From NCBI GenBank assembly GCA_050260015.1, contig JBLNBN010000063.1, positions 1 through 64,000 of the forward strand: DNA of 64,000 bases, read 5' to 3'. The stretch's first letter is position 1. Each line of letters starts with the position of its first letter. Both the position numbers and the translations under genes were made by a program. The notes under the pieces are model-generated. The model ran no database searches and was not told the origin of the DNA. It saw nothing but the letters and a program-made list of their open reading frames with translations. The DNA is from JBLNBN01 sp050260015 (GTDB taxonomy: Bacteria > Bacteroidota > Ignavibacteria > Kapaibacteriales > UBA2268). Of the stretch, positions 8,668 through 17,333 are shown one piece after another.

Positions 8668-8907
8668 TTACCTGAAGTATTTATATTCTTTTTGTATGTG
8701 GAACCATACGCCTTTGGAAAGCTCCGAGAAGTATTCCTCGTTAGCGTCCAATTCGAACCTAATACTCTCCGTCGTCGGGATAAATTCCTCGATCAACTCT
8801 TCTTCGTCGAGCAAGTTGTCAAGGCGCTCTCGCAGAGTGCACAGGCTTGTAAAGAGAGCGTTTTCCATTTCGCCCGAGCTGTGATGCAGGAATAATAAAT
8901 ATTTCAT
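8668..8907 (-). CDS. Small hypothetical protein, 79 aa
   Basis: I do not recognise this protein. Reading starts at the ATG at 8907, preceded by AAGGAA with good spacing; a longer frame to 8973 exists but would add 22 basic residues unlike the rest and has no clear ribosome site. The 79-aa product starts MKYLLFLHH, then is strongly acidic and probably helical (ERLDNLLDEEELIEEF), and ends with an aromatic, basic tail (WFHIQKEYKYFR). No signal peptide, membrane helix or cysteine pair is seen. It sits alone between the export cluster, with which it is convergent, and glmS, with which it is divergent. The good ribosome site and sensible composition argue that it is real. Confidence 0.55.
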   Translation of the reverse strand: MKYLLFLHHSSGEMENALFTSLCTLRERLDNLLDEEELIEEFIPTTESIRFELDANEEYFSELSKGVWFHIQKEYKYFR

Positions 8908-9055
8908 GGTTAATTCCTTATAAATTATCACGAGAAGCCTCTTCCGGGCATTTATTCGCTTGCCAAAAGGCAATTATTTTCAAATATTTAAGTCAAAGCT
9001 TAAATACAAAGCATAAAATAAAATATTTTTTTTAACAAACCAAACATATTCTTTT

Positions 9056-9063
9056 TAATTTTG
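9056..9063 (+). promoter_or_regulatory. Candidate -7 element of the glmS promoter
   Basis: TAATTTTG at 9056-9063 matches the Bacteroidota -7 consensus TAnnTTTG, 31 bp before the glmS ATG in a very AT-rich 187-bp divergent region. A clear TTTG -33 element is not present at the expected distance. The identical octamer stands before the tRNA-Glu and PhoU-like genes. Confidence 0.4.
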
Positions 9064-9094
9064 CAATTATAGAAAAAAAACATCGGAATATATT

Positions 9095-10927
9095 ATGTGC
9101 GGCATATTCGGTTACGTAGGAAAAAGAAAAGTTTCTAACTTATTAATAAACGGCCTTAAGAGAATGGAGTATCGCGGCTATGATTCGGCAGGCATCGCGC
9201 TGCTCGAGCCGGACGGTATCCATATTGTCAAGAAAAAGGGCTACGTCGACCAACTCGACGCGCTAGTCGACCGGGAAAAATACACCTCTACGATCGGGAT
9301 CGCGCATACGCGCTGGGCTACGCACGGCGCGCCCAACGACGTTAACGCCCATCCGCACACGGACAATTCCGGGAAAATTGCGCTGGTTCATAACGGCATC
9401 ATTGAAAACTACCTGACGTTAAAACAAAAGCTGCTCGAGGAAAATTATACTTTTCATACCGATACTGATTCGGAAGTACTGGCGGCTTTAATCGGGATGT
9501 TCTACGACAAGACGGGGGATCTGGAAGCGTCCGTTCGGTTAGCTCTTTCCGAGGTTGAAGGCACATTCGGCTTATTGGTACTCTCGACGCACGAGCCGGA
9601 CAGAATAATCGCCGCCCGTCGAGGCTCTCCGCTGGTGCTGGGCATCGGAGCCGAAGAGCTGGTCGCCGCAAGCGACGCCTCGGCAATTATTCAGCATACC
9701 AACCAGGTGATTTACCTTAACGACAACGAGATGGCTATACTTTGCCGGGACAGCTTTACGACTAAAACTATCAGCAATGAAGAAACTAAAGCGATAATCG
9801 AGCAAATAGAATTTAACTTGGAGCAGATAGAAAAAAATAATTATGAACACTTCATGCTCAAAGAAATATACGAGCAGCCCGACACGTTGCGCGACGCGTT
9901 TCGCGGCAGGCTGCTGACGGATATCGGCAACGTCCGCCTGGGCGGCTTGAGCGCCGTCGAGGAGAAGCTTCGTTCCGCAAAGCGAATAATAATTACTGCC
10001 TGCGGCACTTCATGGCACGCGGCGCTCGTCGGCGAGTACATGATCGAGCACCTTGCCAATATCCCGGTCGAAGTCGATTACGCCTCGGAATTTCGCTATC
10101 GCAACCCCGTCATCGGCAGCGACGATATTGTTTTCGCCATTTCGCAGAGCGGGGAGACCGCCGATACGCTTGCGGCTATCCGGGAAGCGAAGCAAAAGGG
10201 CGCGACGACTCTCGGCTTAGTTAACGTAGTCGGCAGCTCGATAGCCCGGGAAACCGACGCCGGCATTTACATCCACGCCGGCCCCGAGATCGGGGTAGCC
10301 TCCACGAAGGCATTTACGTCGCAGCTCGCAGTCCTGTCGCTTTTGGCGCTTTACCTTGGGCGGATGAGAAACGTTTCGCAGCCCGAGGGGATTCAGATCG
10401 CTAAAGCTATATCGGAACTTCCCGAGAAGCTAAATCAAATATTCGGGCAGAGCGAACGCATCCGGGAAATAGCCAGGGAATACTCTTCAGCGAAGAATTT
10501 CCTCTACCTCGGGCGCGGCTACAATTTCCCCGTCGCTTTGGAGGGAGCTTTAAAGCTTAAGGAAATTTCCTACATCCATGCGGAAGGCTATCCCGCCGCA
10601 GAAATGAAGCACGGGCCGATAGCGCTCATCGATAAGAATATGCCTGTAGTTTTCGTGGCGCCGAAGGACGAGATATTCGACAAGATAGTTTCAAACATCC
10701 GCGAAGTGACGGCGCGCGAAGGCCGTGTGCTCGCTATTGCGACCGAGGGCGACACCTTAATACCCGACGTGGCGAACCATGCGATTTACATACCGGAAAC
10801 GCTGCCGATGCTGACGCCGATCCTGTCCGTCATCCCGCTGCAACTCCTGGCGTATTACATTGCGCTCGAATTAGGAAGGGAAATCGATAAGCCTCGCAAT
10901 CTTGCGAAAAGCGTCACGGTCGAATAA
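9095..10927 (+). CDS. glmS: Glutamine--fructose-6-phosphate aminotransferase
   Basis: 610 aa, the usual length. The N-terminal glutaminase domain begins with the catalytic cysteine exposed after Met removal (MCGIFGYVG), followed by RMEYRGYDSAGIA, TRWATHG and HNGIIEN. The C-terminal half has two SIS isomerase domains, with TACGTSWHAA and SQSGETADTLAA in the first and GRGYNFPVALEGALKLKEISY in the second, and ends PRNLAKSVTVE as in all GlmS. It makes glucosamine-6-phosphate from fructose-6-phosphate and glutamine, the first committed step to UDP-GlcNAc for peptidoglycan and LPS. No glmS ribozyme-like leader is seen; the leader is short and AT-rich. The LPS assembly gene begins 15 bp after the stop, so the two envelope genes are probably cotranscribed. 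Confidence 0.98.
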   Translation: MCGIFGYVGKRKVSNLLINGLKRMEYRGYDSAGIALLEPDGIHIVKKKGYVDQLDALVDREKYTSTIGIAHTRWATHGAPNDVNAHPHTDNSGKIALVHNGIIENYLTLKQKLLEENYTFHTDTDSEVLAALIGMFYDKTGDLEASVRLALSEVEGTFGLLVLSTHEPDRIIAARRGSPLVLGIGAEELVAASDASAIIQHTNQVIYLNDNEMAILCRDSFTTKTISNEETKAIIEQIEFNLEQIEKNNYEHFMLKEIYEQPDTLRDAFRGRLLTDIGNVRLGGLSAVEEKLRSAKRIIITACGTSWHAALVGEYMIEHLANIPVEVDYASEFRYRNPVIGSDDIVFAISQSGETADTLAAIREAKQKGATTLGLVNVVGSSIARETDAGIYIHAGPEIGVASTKAFTSQLAVLSLLALYLGRMRNVSQPEGIQIAKAISELPEKLNQIFGQSERIREIAREYSSAKNFLYLGRGYNFPVALEGALKLKEISYIHAEGYPAAEMKHGPIALIDKNMPVVFVAPKDEIFDKIVSNIREVTAREGRVLAIATEGDTLIPDVANHAIYIPETLPMLTPILSVIPLQLLAYYIALELGREIDKPRNLAKSVTVE

Positions 10928-10942
10928 TCGAAGGAAACGCGG

Positions 10943-13657
10943 ATGTCCGGTTGCGATAGAGAGTCAGAAGTAAAAGCAAGCTTCGGGGCGGGGAAACTCG
11001 CCCTGAAAGTATTGCTGTTTTCTACGTTGTTCGCAATTTTTATTAACGCGGCGTCCGCATTTCAAGCGCCGGCCAGCGACACGCTTGCCCCGGCCTCGCC
11101 TACGCGGCTCATGCTGCGCGACTCCCTGCCCGCGTCTTCGCAGGATTCCGCTCTTATAGTCGCTAAAAGTAAATCCGACATAGACACGACGGTCGTCTAC
11201 TATGCGCGCGATTCCGTTCGGTTCGACATTCAACGCCAGGTATTACGGCTTCGCGGCGCGGCGTACGTAATTTTCCGCAACCAAAGGCTCGACGCGGAGC
11301 TAATTGAGATAAATTTCAAAACTTCAATACTCGACGCGTATTCCGGTAAGGATTCAACAGGGAAGCTGACCGGGTTTCCAAAATTCAACGACGCCGGGGA
11401 AGAATTCGTCGGCGAGCAGATCTCCTACAACTTCAAAACCCGCAAAGGAACTATACAGGGCGGCGAAACGAAGATGGGCGAAGGATTCTACTTCGGAAAG
11501 AAAATCAAGAAGGCCGACGAGACCACGCTTTTTGTAAAAGAAGGTTATTATACCACCTGCGACGCTCCGCATCCGCACTATTACTTCGGCTCCCCGGAGA
11601 TGAAGGTAATACTGCAGGACAAGATATTTCTCGATCCGCTCGTGCTCTACGTAGAGGATATGCCAATTTTTGCAGTTCCGTTCGGCCTGTTTTTCCCGGC
11701 TAAGTCCGGCAGGCAATCGGGCATTATCGTGCCTTCTTTCTTTTTCTCAAGAAGGCAGGGCGTAGTTTTTAACGATCTGGGGTATTACTGGGCTGCGTCC
11801 GACTATTGGGACACGCGCTTTACTACCGATATTTATTCCAAGACGGGATTCAGGCTAAAGAACCAGACGCGCTGGAACAAAAGGTATTCGTTCAGCGGCG
11901 GGGCGACGGTCGAATTCGGCCGCCAGCGCGAGAGCGTGGACAACGACTTTGGCGTCGATTGGAAATTGATATTCAGGCACAACCAGGAAATAACTCCGCA
12001 GGAACGGCTGGACGCAAATATCGAGTTCACGTCGAACAACTACGACAGGAAATATACGACCGATATTAATTCGCTTATCCGGCAAAACGTAACTTCCAAC
12101 GCTTCGTACAACAAAACGTACGATAACGGTTCCTCGCTGACGGCGTCCTACCAGCGCGATCAGAATATAATAACCGGGGGATACTCTCAAACCATACCTT
12201 TGGGCTTTACTCTTCCGAATTACTACCCGTTCCGATCGCCCGGAGCATCCGGGAGCTCAAGCTGGGTGCGCGACATTTCCGTACGGTACTCCGGTACCGC
12301 GCAGTACTCGCAAAGGCATTCCGTCGAGTACATTACCGCCGCCGAAAGCGGGGCCGACACATTGATCCGGGACAGCGAGCAAAAATTTATCCGGCATACC
12401 CCGGCGATTTCTATATCGCCTAAACTGGGTTACTTTACTCTAACGCCCTCTATTTCGCTCACCGCTATGAATTATTTCCGGAGGTTGACGAGGACGTTCG
12501 ATCCAACGGATAGCTCGACCCATGACAGTTATGAAAACGGTTTCTATACGGAGTATTGGTTCTCGGCGGGCTTTGGTCTTTCGACGCGTCTTTACGGTGT
12601 CGCCGACGACAGGCATAGGCTTTTAGGCCTGGTCAAGCCCTCTTCGCTCGGCTTGAGGGCGTTCCGCCATACGTACCAGCCGACCGTGTCGTTTAATTAT
12701 ACCCCCGACTTCTCCACACCAGGATTCGGTTTTTATGATTACTACACGAACGCTTCCGGCAAGCGCGTCGAGTACTCCCGATTCGCGACGGAGTCCGATT
12801 TCCATGCGCCGGCGTACCTAAGCCAGAATTTGTCGTATTCGGACGTGCATAGCTTTGAAATTAAGCTCCCGGGAAAGGACACATTGCCGGATAGGAACCT
12901 TGAACTGCTGAGAGTGGAATCAAATTTTGGGTACAACTTTACTGCGCCCGAGTACAAGCTTAGCAATTTGAACTTTCGCCTGCGCACGCCTGCGCTCACT
13001 ATGTTCGACTTCAACAGCTCGATGACGTTCAATCCCTACGCGGAGGAAGCGCTTCCGGACAGCGCGGGCGCGCCGACGCGGACTTACCGCCGGATAAACG
13101 AATTAAAGCTCTCGCGGGGCGAGGGATTGGCGCGTTTGACGGACTTTAGCTTTCAACTCTCGATCAACTTAAATTCAGCCGGAAAAACGCAAGCGACGGG
13201 ATTCGGATCGGAAACAGAAAAGCTTAAGAAGGATTCCGCAGGCTTGGGCGAGAGGTTCCTGAACAGGCAGAACGAGATTGACGCGGTAACCGATTATTTT
13301 GGGGAGTCTTCCCCCGGTTGGACAAATCTTACTTTGCCCTGGAGCGTTGCTTTGGGATTTAATTATTCTTACTCGGAGCCTCTTCTAAAGCAAGTAACGC
13401 GTAGATTCGACCTAACGGCCTCGTTAAATCTTCGTCTCACCCAGACGTGGACTATTAACGCCAACACGCGCTACGACTTCCTCTCGAAGGAGTTGCTGAC
13501 TCCGCAAATCGCTATAACCAAGGACCTGCATTGCTGGGACCTTCAATTCCGTTGGTATCCCACGGGATTCAACCGCGGGTTCTATTTGCGATTTGGAATT
13601 AAAGCTTCGCAGTTGCAGGACTTAAAGCTCGAAAAGCAGAGCAACAGGTTGTACTGA
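10943..13657 (+). CDS. lptD: LptD/OstA-like outer-membrane LPS assembly protein
   Basis: 904 aa. A hydrophobic segment at about residues 23-40 ending in AASAF is a probable signal peptide after a somewhat long N-terminus. An OstA/LptA-like beta-jelly-roll region (about 70-200) has repeated short beta elements (RFDIQRQVLRLRGAAYV..., ISYNFKTRKGTI), then a long beta-barrel region rich in alternating aromatic and polar residues to the C-terminus. The motif TTCDAPHPHYYF and the segment LYVEDMPIFAVPFGLFFP are typical of the LptD barrel entry. LptD inserts LPS into the outer leaflet with the lipoprotein LptE. Bacteroidota LptDs are larger and more divergent than that of E. coli; length and layout agree with this group. 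Follows glmS by 15 bp. Confidence 0.85.
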   Translation: MSGCDRESEVKASFGAGKLALKVLLFSTLFAIFINAASAFQAPASDTLAPASPTRLMLRDSLPASSQDSALIVAKSKSDIDTTVVYYARDSVRFDIQRQVLRLRGAAYVIFRNQRLDAELIEINFKTSILDAYSGKDSTGKLTGFPKFNDAGEEFVGEQISYNFKTRKGTIQGGETKMGEGFYFGKKIKKADETTLFVKEGYYTTCDAPHPHYYFGSPEMKVILQDKIFLDPLVLYVEDMPIFAVPFGLFFPAKSGRQSGIIVPSFFFSRRQGVVFNDLGYYWAASDYWDTRFTTDIYSKTGFRLKNQTRWNKRYSFSGGATVEFGRQRESVDNDFGVDWKLIFRHNQEITPQERLDANIEFTSNNYDRKYTTDINSLIRQNVTSNASYNKTYDNGSSLTASYQRDQNIITGGYSQTIPLGFTLPNYYPFRSPGASGSSSWVRDISVRYSGTAQYSQRHSVEYITAAESGADTLIRDSEQKFIRHTPAISISPKLGYFTLTPSISLTAMNYFRRLTRTFDPTDSSTHDSYENGFYTEYWFSAGFGLSTRLYGVADDRHRLLGLVKPSSLGLRAFRHTYQPTVSFNYTPDFSTPGFGFYDYYTNASGKRVEYSRFATESDFHAPAYLSQNLSYSDVHSFEIKLPGKDTLPDRNLELLRVESNFGYNFTAPEYKLSNLNFRLRTPALTMFDFNSSMTFNPYAEEALPDSAGAPTRTYRRINELKLSRGEGLARLTDFSFQLSINLNSAGKTQATGFGSETEKLKKDSAGLGERFLNRQNEIDAVTDYFGESSPGWTNLTLPWSVALGFNYSYSEPLLKQVTRRFDLTASLNLRLTQTWTINANTRYDFLSKELLTPQIAITKDLHCWDLQFRWYPTGFNRGFYLRFGIKASQLQDLKLEKQSNRLY

Positions 13658-13676
13658 TCGCTTATTCTATTCCCGG

Positions 13677-16169
13677 TTAAATTTTCGGCTTTATCGTTAC
13701 CGATAATTTAAATCCTGCGCCGGGCTCGCGCCCGAACGGAAGCCGTAGATAACCGCCGTTCTTCCAGAGCTGGATTTGATTGGTGTAGTTCGGGCTCATC
13801 GCGTCGCCCGACTCGCCCCCCGGGATGGACATATAGACGACCGAATCGCGCATATCCGCCACGAACCTCGCCGAGGAAGCTAAAGTAACGGCAAAGGGTT
13901 TATTGATATCCCACGATGTTGAGTTGATAGTCGAAAAGCTGCCCGACAGCTCCAGTTCGATCGGCTTAAATCCGGTTTTATAATTTAATCCAATGGAATG
14001 TCCGTTCTGCAGGGTAAGCTTATGGAGCTTGCCGTATCTCCAATCCCAAATATTTTCGGACTTAAAGGAGTCGCGGCACATCTCGACGGCGTCGCGGAAG
14101 CTCTTAAAAATAATATTCTGACGTCGTTCGATCTTATCCGTCGATCTATCGTCCATAAATAGCGAGGAATCCTTCTTGAGTTCTTCGGGAAGCCTTCTCA
14201 ACGGTATAGAGGCGAGCGAGGTATAGCGCTCGAAGCCGTAGGGGCCTAATTCGTCGCGATAAATGTTTACTATCAGCTTATGTATAAAAGCGGAATAAAT
14301 CGTGGAGGCGACGCTTGAAGCGGAGATAAATCTGTCCCATGTTTTAAACCTGTGAAGGGCGGATTTTTCCAGCAAGGTCATGCCGTTTATACGTTCGTTC
14401 AGCAGCGGAACGGTTAGCTTAATAATTTCGTCGGCATAGGGAGAGCCGACGTCCGATTGGGTCAATTGCGCGTCCCTTAGCGTGTAATCCGCGATAGAAT
14501 CTATGGATTCCTTTATCCTTTGGGCTCTCGAAGAAGGTTCGAAGTAGCCTGCGGCCGATTTCCCCGGCGCATTGTTAGCCGCGAAAGCGACCTTGCTCGT
14601 CGGATTGTATACGTTAGGATTAGGCAGCCGGGAAAGTCCCGTCCAATCGGGCTGCAGATAGCCGTAAGCGAACCGCCGTTCCCCGGAGCGTTCGGGCAGC
14701 CTGCCTGCGGCGGAGAGTCCTATAGAGCCGTTCTTGTCCGCATAGATGAAGTTGACGGCCGGGGCGTTCCACTGTGCGGCGCCTGCCGTAAAGTCCTGCC
14801 ATTTCTTTCCAAAATTGATCTTATAAAGCGCGTCCACCTCGTCGCTCGTTTCCATGCCCGTCCAGCGGAAGCTGAGCGCGCGCTTGCGTACGAACGACTT
14901 GATACGCGAACCCTGGCTATAGGTGAAATCATTTCCGCCAAAGAAGTCAATGTCCGTTAGTATCCGCGAATGCCTTCCGCGGCGGGCGTAATATATCAGC
15001 GGCTGCCCGTCCCGGATCTTTATTGTGTCCGCTTCGCCCGCGACGTCGCGTTTTGAGCCGTCGGGAAGTATTATTTTTTTACCGGTCTCGTCAAACTTTT
15101 CAAAATAAAAATCGCAATCGTCTCCGGAATAGCTTGAAAAGCCGAACGCGTAATTATCGTTTCTACCGATAAAGAACATAGGAAAGCCCGGCAGGGTAAG
15201 CCCTATAGTATTAATTCCTTCGCTGGTCACGTGGAGCTCGTACCATTTAGCGGGGAGCGAGAGCGCGTTGTGCGGGTCGGCGGCGAAAATCGCGCGTTTA
15301 TCCGCGTTCTTGTTGCAAGCCCAGGCGTTGCTGCCTATAGGGCCCGAGGAAATGCCCAATAGTTTCGCCGCGCCGCTAAGCGAGCCGATATACTTTTCAA
15401 GGGCTTCGTCGTTCGGCGCGTTATTTTCCGCAAAGTTATCGAAGTTTCCCCGCCCCAGATACGAAAGGGCGTTCTGCGCGGCGGAGTCCGGCGCATTCGA
15501 TGCGTTTGATTCAAGAAAGTACGGCGGCAAGTTGTCGTTCGGCAATAGCGAAGCCATACGGCTTGGACCGATTTTATCCGCAAGAGCGGTAAGGTGCGGC
15601 TCAGTCCAAAACGCGCGGCTCAGCTCCAGCGCAAAGAGGCGTTGGATCATGATGCAATCCTCCGGGCGCCATGGCTCCGGCTCGAAGGATAGCGCGCCGA
15701 ATTCATAGGAGAACTTTGACTTATAGCGAGAGATAAACTCGTTTACTCCCGCCGAATACGCCCGTAGAATTAAGCGCGAACGCTTGCTCATCCTGGAATG
15801 GATACGCCTCGCCAGGGATTCGAGCTCGAGCGCCCGCATAAACTTATCGCCGTCGAGGGATTTTCCGCCAAAGATTTCCGAAAGACGGCCCGCTGCTAGC
15901 CGGCGATTGTACTCCATCTGCCAGAGGCGATCCCGCGCGTGGGTGAAGCCTATGGCGTAGAACATATCGTTATCGTTCTCGGCGACTATATGCGGCGCGC
16001 CGTAATCGTTATCGTAAATTCGTATTTCGTTGGCGGCGTCGATCGTCGAGAAGGTTTCATCGTCCTTCCAGAGCGTCGAGCGCGATATATTTATAGTAAA
16101 GATCGCCCCCGCGACAAGAAGAATTACGGCAGAGCCGATCGCGACGACGATATTGGAGGATCTTCGCAT
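13677..16169 (-). CDS. Penicillin acylase family (Ntn) hydrolase
   Basis: 830 aa. An N-terminal hydrophobic helix (about residues 7-27) acts as signal or anchor. The alpha-chain region contains DNDYGAPHI and the ARDRLWQMEYNRRLAAGRLSE segment typical of the family. The autocatalytic nucleophile is Ser280 in GSNAWA, at the start of the beta chain, followed by DPH and a large mature domain. These enzymes are made as precursors, cut before the nucleophilic serine and act in the periplasm on amides; known substrates include beta-lactams and N-acyl-homoserine lactones, but the natural substrate cannot be read here. The gene lies 4 bp downstream of the epimerase gene and is probably cotranscribed; it is convergent with the LptD gene, with about 20 bp between. 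Confidence 0.93.
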   Translation of the reverse strand: MRRSSNIVVAIGSAVILLVAGAIFTINISRSTLWKDDETFSTIDAANEIRIYDNDYGAPHIVAENDNDMFYAIGFTHARDRLWQMEYNRRLAAGRLSEIFGGKSLDGDKFMRALELESLARRIHSRMSKRSRLILRAYSAGVNEFISRYKSKFSYEFGALSFEPEPWRPEDCIMIQRLFALELSRAFWTEPHLTALADKIGPSRMASLLPNDNLPPYFLESNASNAPDSAAQNALSYLGRGNFDNFAENNAPNDEALEKYIGSLSGAAKLLGISSGPIGSNAWACNKNADKRAIFAADPHNALSLPAKWYELHVTSEGINTIGLTLPGFPMFFIGRNDNYAFGFSSYSGDDCDFYFEKFDETGKKIILPDGSKRDVAGEADTIKIRDGQPLIYYARRGRHSRILTDIDFFGGNDFTYSQGSRIKSFVRKRALSFRWTGMETSDEVDALYKINFGKKWQDFTAGAAQWNAPAVNFIYADKNGSIGLSAAGRLPERSGERRFAYGYLQPDWTGLSRLPNPNVYNPTSKVAFAANNAPGKSAAGYFEPSSRAQRIKESIDSIADYTLRDAQLTQSDVGSPYADEIIKLTVPLLNERINGMTLLEKSALHRFKTWDRFISASSVASTIYSAFIHKLIVNIYRDELGPYGFERYTSLASIPLRRLPEELKKDSSLFMDDRSTDKIERRQNIIFKSFRDAVEMCRDSFKSENIWDWRYGKLHKLTLQNGHSIGLNYKTGFKPIELELSGSFSTINSTSWDINKPFAVTLASSARFVADMRDSVVYMSIPGGESGDAMSPNYTNQIQLWKNGGYLRLPFGREPGAGFKLSVTIKPKI

Positions 16170-16173
16170 TTTT

Positions 16174-17160
16174 TTAGAGCCATTTATTGCGTTTATACCA
16201 TTCGACGGCGTCGCGAACGCCTTCGGCGAGCGTCATCGTTTGCTCGAACCCAAAGTCGCGGCGAGCCTTTTCCGGCGAGCAAATCCAATAATCCTGGATA
16301 AAATCGACGCCCTTTTCATAGTTGAAAACGGGCGGCTTTTTCATAAATTTCCCGGCGAACTGGGTCGCGGCGGCGGCGGCCAGCACAATGGAGTGCGGCA
16401 GCCGAATCATAAGAACGTTTTTGCGTCCGAAAGCGTTTTTTATTTCAGTCATCACCTCGCTCCAGGAATAAAATTTGGAGCTGGTAATGAAGTAAATTTC
16501 CCCGGTCGTCCTTTCGGACATAGCGGCGGAGTAGATACCCCGGCATAAGTCTATCCCGTGCATTAAGCTAAGGTATTTATTGTTGAAGCCGATCAGGGTT
16601 GCCAGTCCCATCTTTACCGATTTGAAAATTGGGAAAATGGCTTCGTCGCGAGGTCCATAAACGGCAGGGGCGCGAAGGATAGTAATCGGGAGCTTATCCC
16701 GATACTGTAAAACGACATCCTCGGCCGCCTTTTTGCTGCGGGCATAGGCCGTCAAGGGGTTCGGGGCCATGTCCTCGGTCACGGGGCGATCCAGCGAGGC
16801 GGAGGGGCCGGCGACGGTTTGGCTGCTGACGAATACGAATTTCTTTAGGTTCCGGCAATGATTAGCGGCGGTTTCAAGCAGCTTGCTGGTCGCGTCGCGA
16901 TTCCCCTTCATGAAGTCTTCTTCCGCGGAGCCGAAAGTAACCCCGGCTACATGAAAAATAATATCCGCGTCGCGCAGCTCGGCTTTAAGGGAGTCGGAAT
17001 CGAAAGCGCCGCCGTCGATCGTCCGGACAGGCTTGTCCTTTAGCCAGCGCAGGTTGCTTGTTTTTCGGACGGTAGCGACGACGTCGTAATTCTTTTCCAG
17101 GAGCAGATCTATTAAATGCGAACCGATAAAACCGGTCGCGCCGGTAACGAGCGTTTTCAA
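16174..17160 (-). CDS. NAD-dependent epimerase/dehydratase (extended SDR)
   Basis: 328 aa. A Rossmann nucleotide-binding motif TGATGFIGSHL starts at residue 6, a VSSQTVAGPS segment supplies the catalytic Ser/Thr region, and the YxxxK pair is Tyr139/Lys143. The segment LRAPAVYGPRDEAIFPIF is standard for the extended short-chain dehydrogenase family. Members act on nucleotide sugars, steroids or dihydroflavonol-type substrates; the substrate is not clear, although the lack of a strong sugar-nucleotide signature leans towards the dihydroflavonol-reductase-like branch. It is the first gene of a two-gene minus-strand operon with the acylase-family hydrolase and is divergent from the nucleotidyltransferase gene across 173 bp. 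Confidence 0.92.
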   Translation of the reverse strand: MKTLVTGATGFIGSHLIDLLLEKNYDVVATVRKTSNLRWLKDKPVRTIDGGAFDSDSLKAELRDADIIFHVAGVTFGSAEEDFMKGNRDATSKLLETAANHCRNLKKFVFVSSQTVAGPSASLDRPVTEDMAPNPLTAYARSKKAAEDVVLQYRDKLPITILRAPAVYGPRDEAIFPIFKSVKMGLATLIGFNNKYLSLMHGIDLCRGIYSAAMSERTTGEIYFITSSKFYSWSEVMTEIKNAFGRKNVLMIRLPHSIVLAAAAATQFAGKFMKKPPVFNYEKGVDFIQDYWICSPEKARRDFGFEQTMTLAEGVRDAVEWYKRNKWL

Positions 17161-17333
17161 TTAATTTGCCTATAATTATAAATAATGTTAATATTCCTTA
17201 CGTCATTACTGAGGGCAAACTCCTCGACATTTCAAAATTAACAAAAATCTCGGTAATGCGGGTTTGTTTAATTTCTTAAAATGCGATCGCTATAGAATTA
17301 CCAAGTTAAATTGAAAATAAATAAGGATTGAAG

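Noticed and set aside
9001..9094. glmS ribozyme/riboswitch upstream of glmS
   Set aside because: The leader after the candidate promoter is only about 30 bp and AT-rich, far too short for the conserved ribozyme core.
14520..14960. Plus-strand gene within the penicillin acylase gene
   Set aside because: An antisense shadow of a well-supported gene, with Arg-rich composition and no recognisable motif. The same holds for the other long antisense frames in this window.
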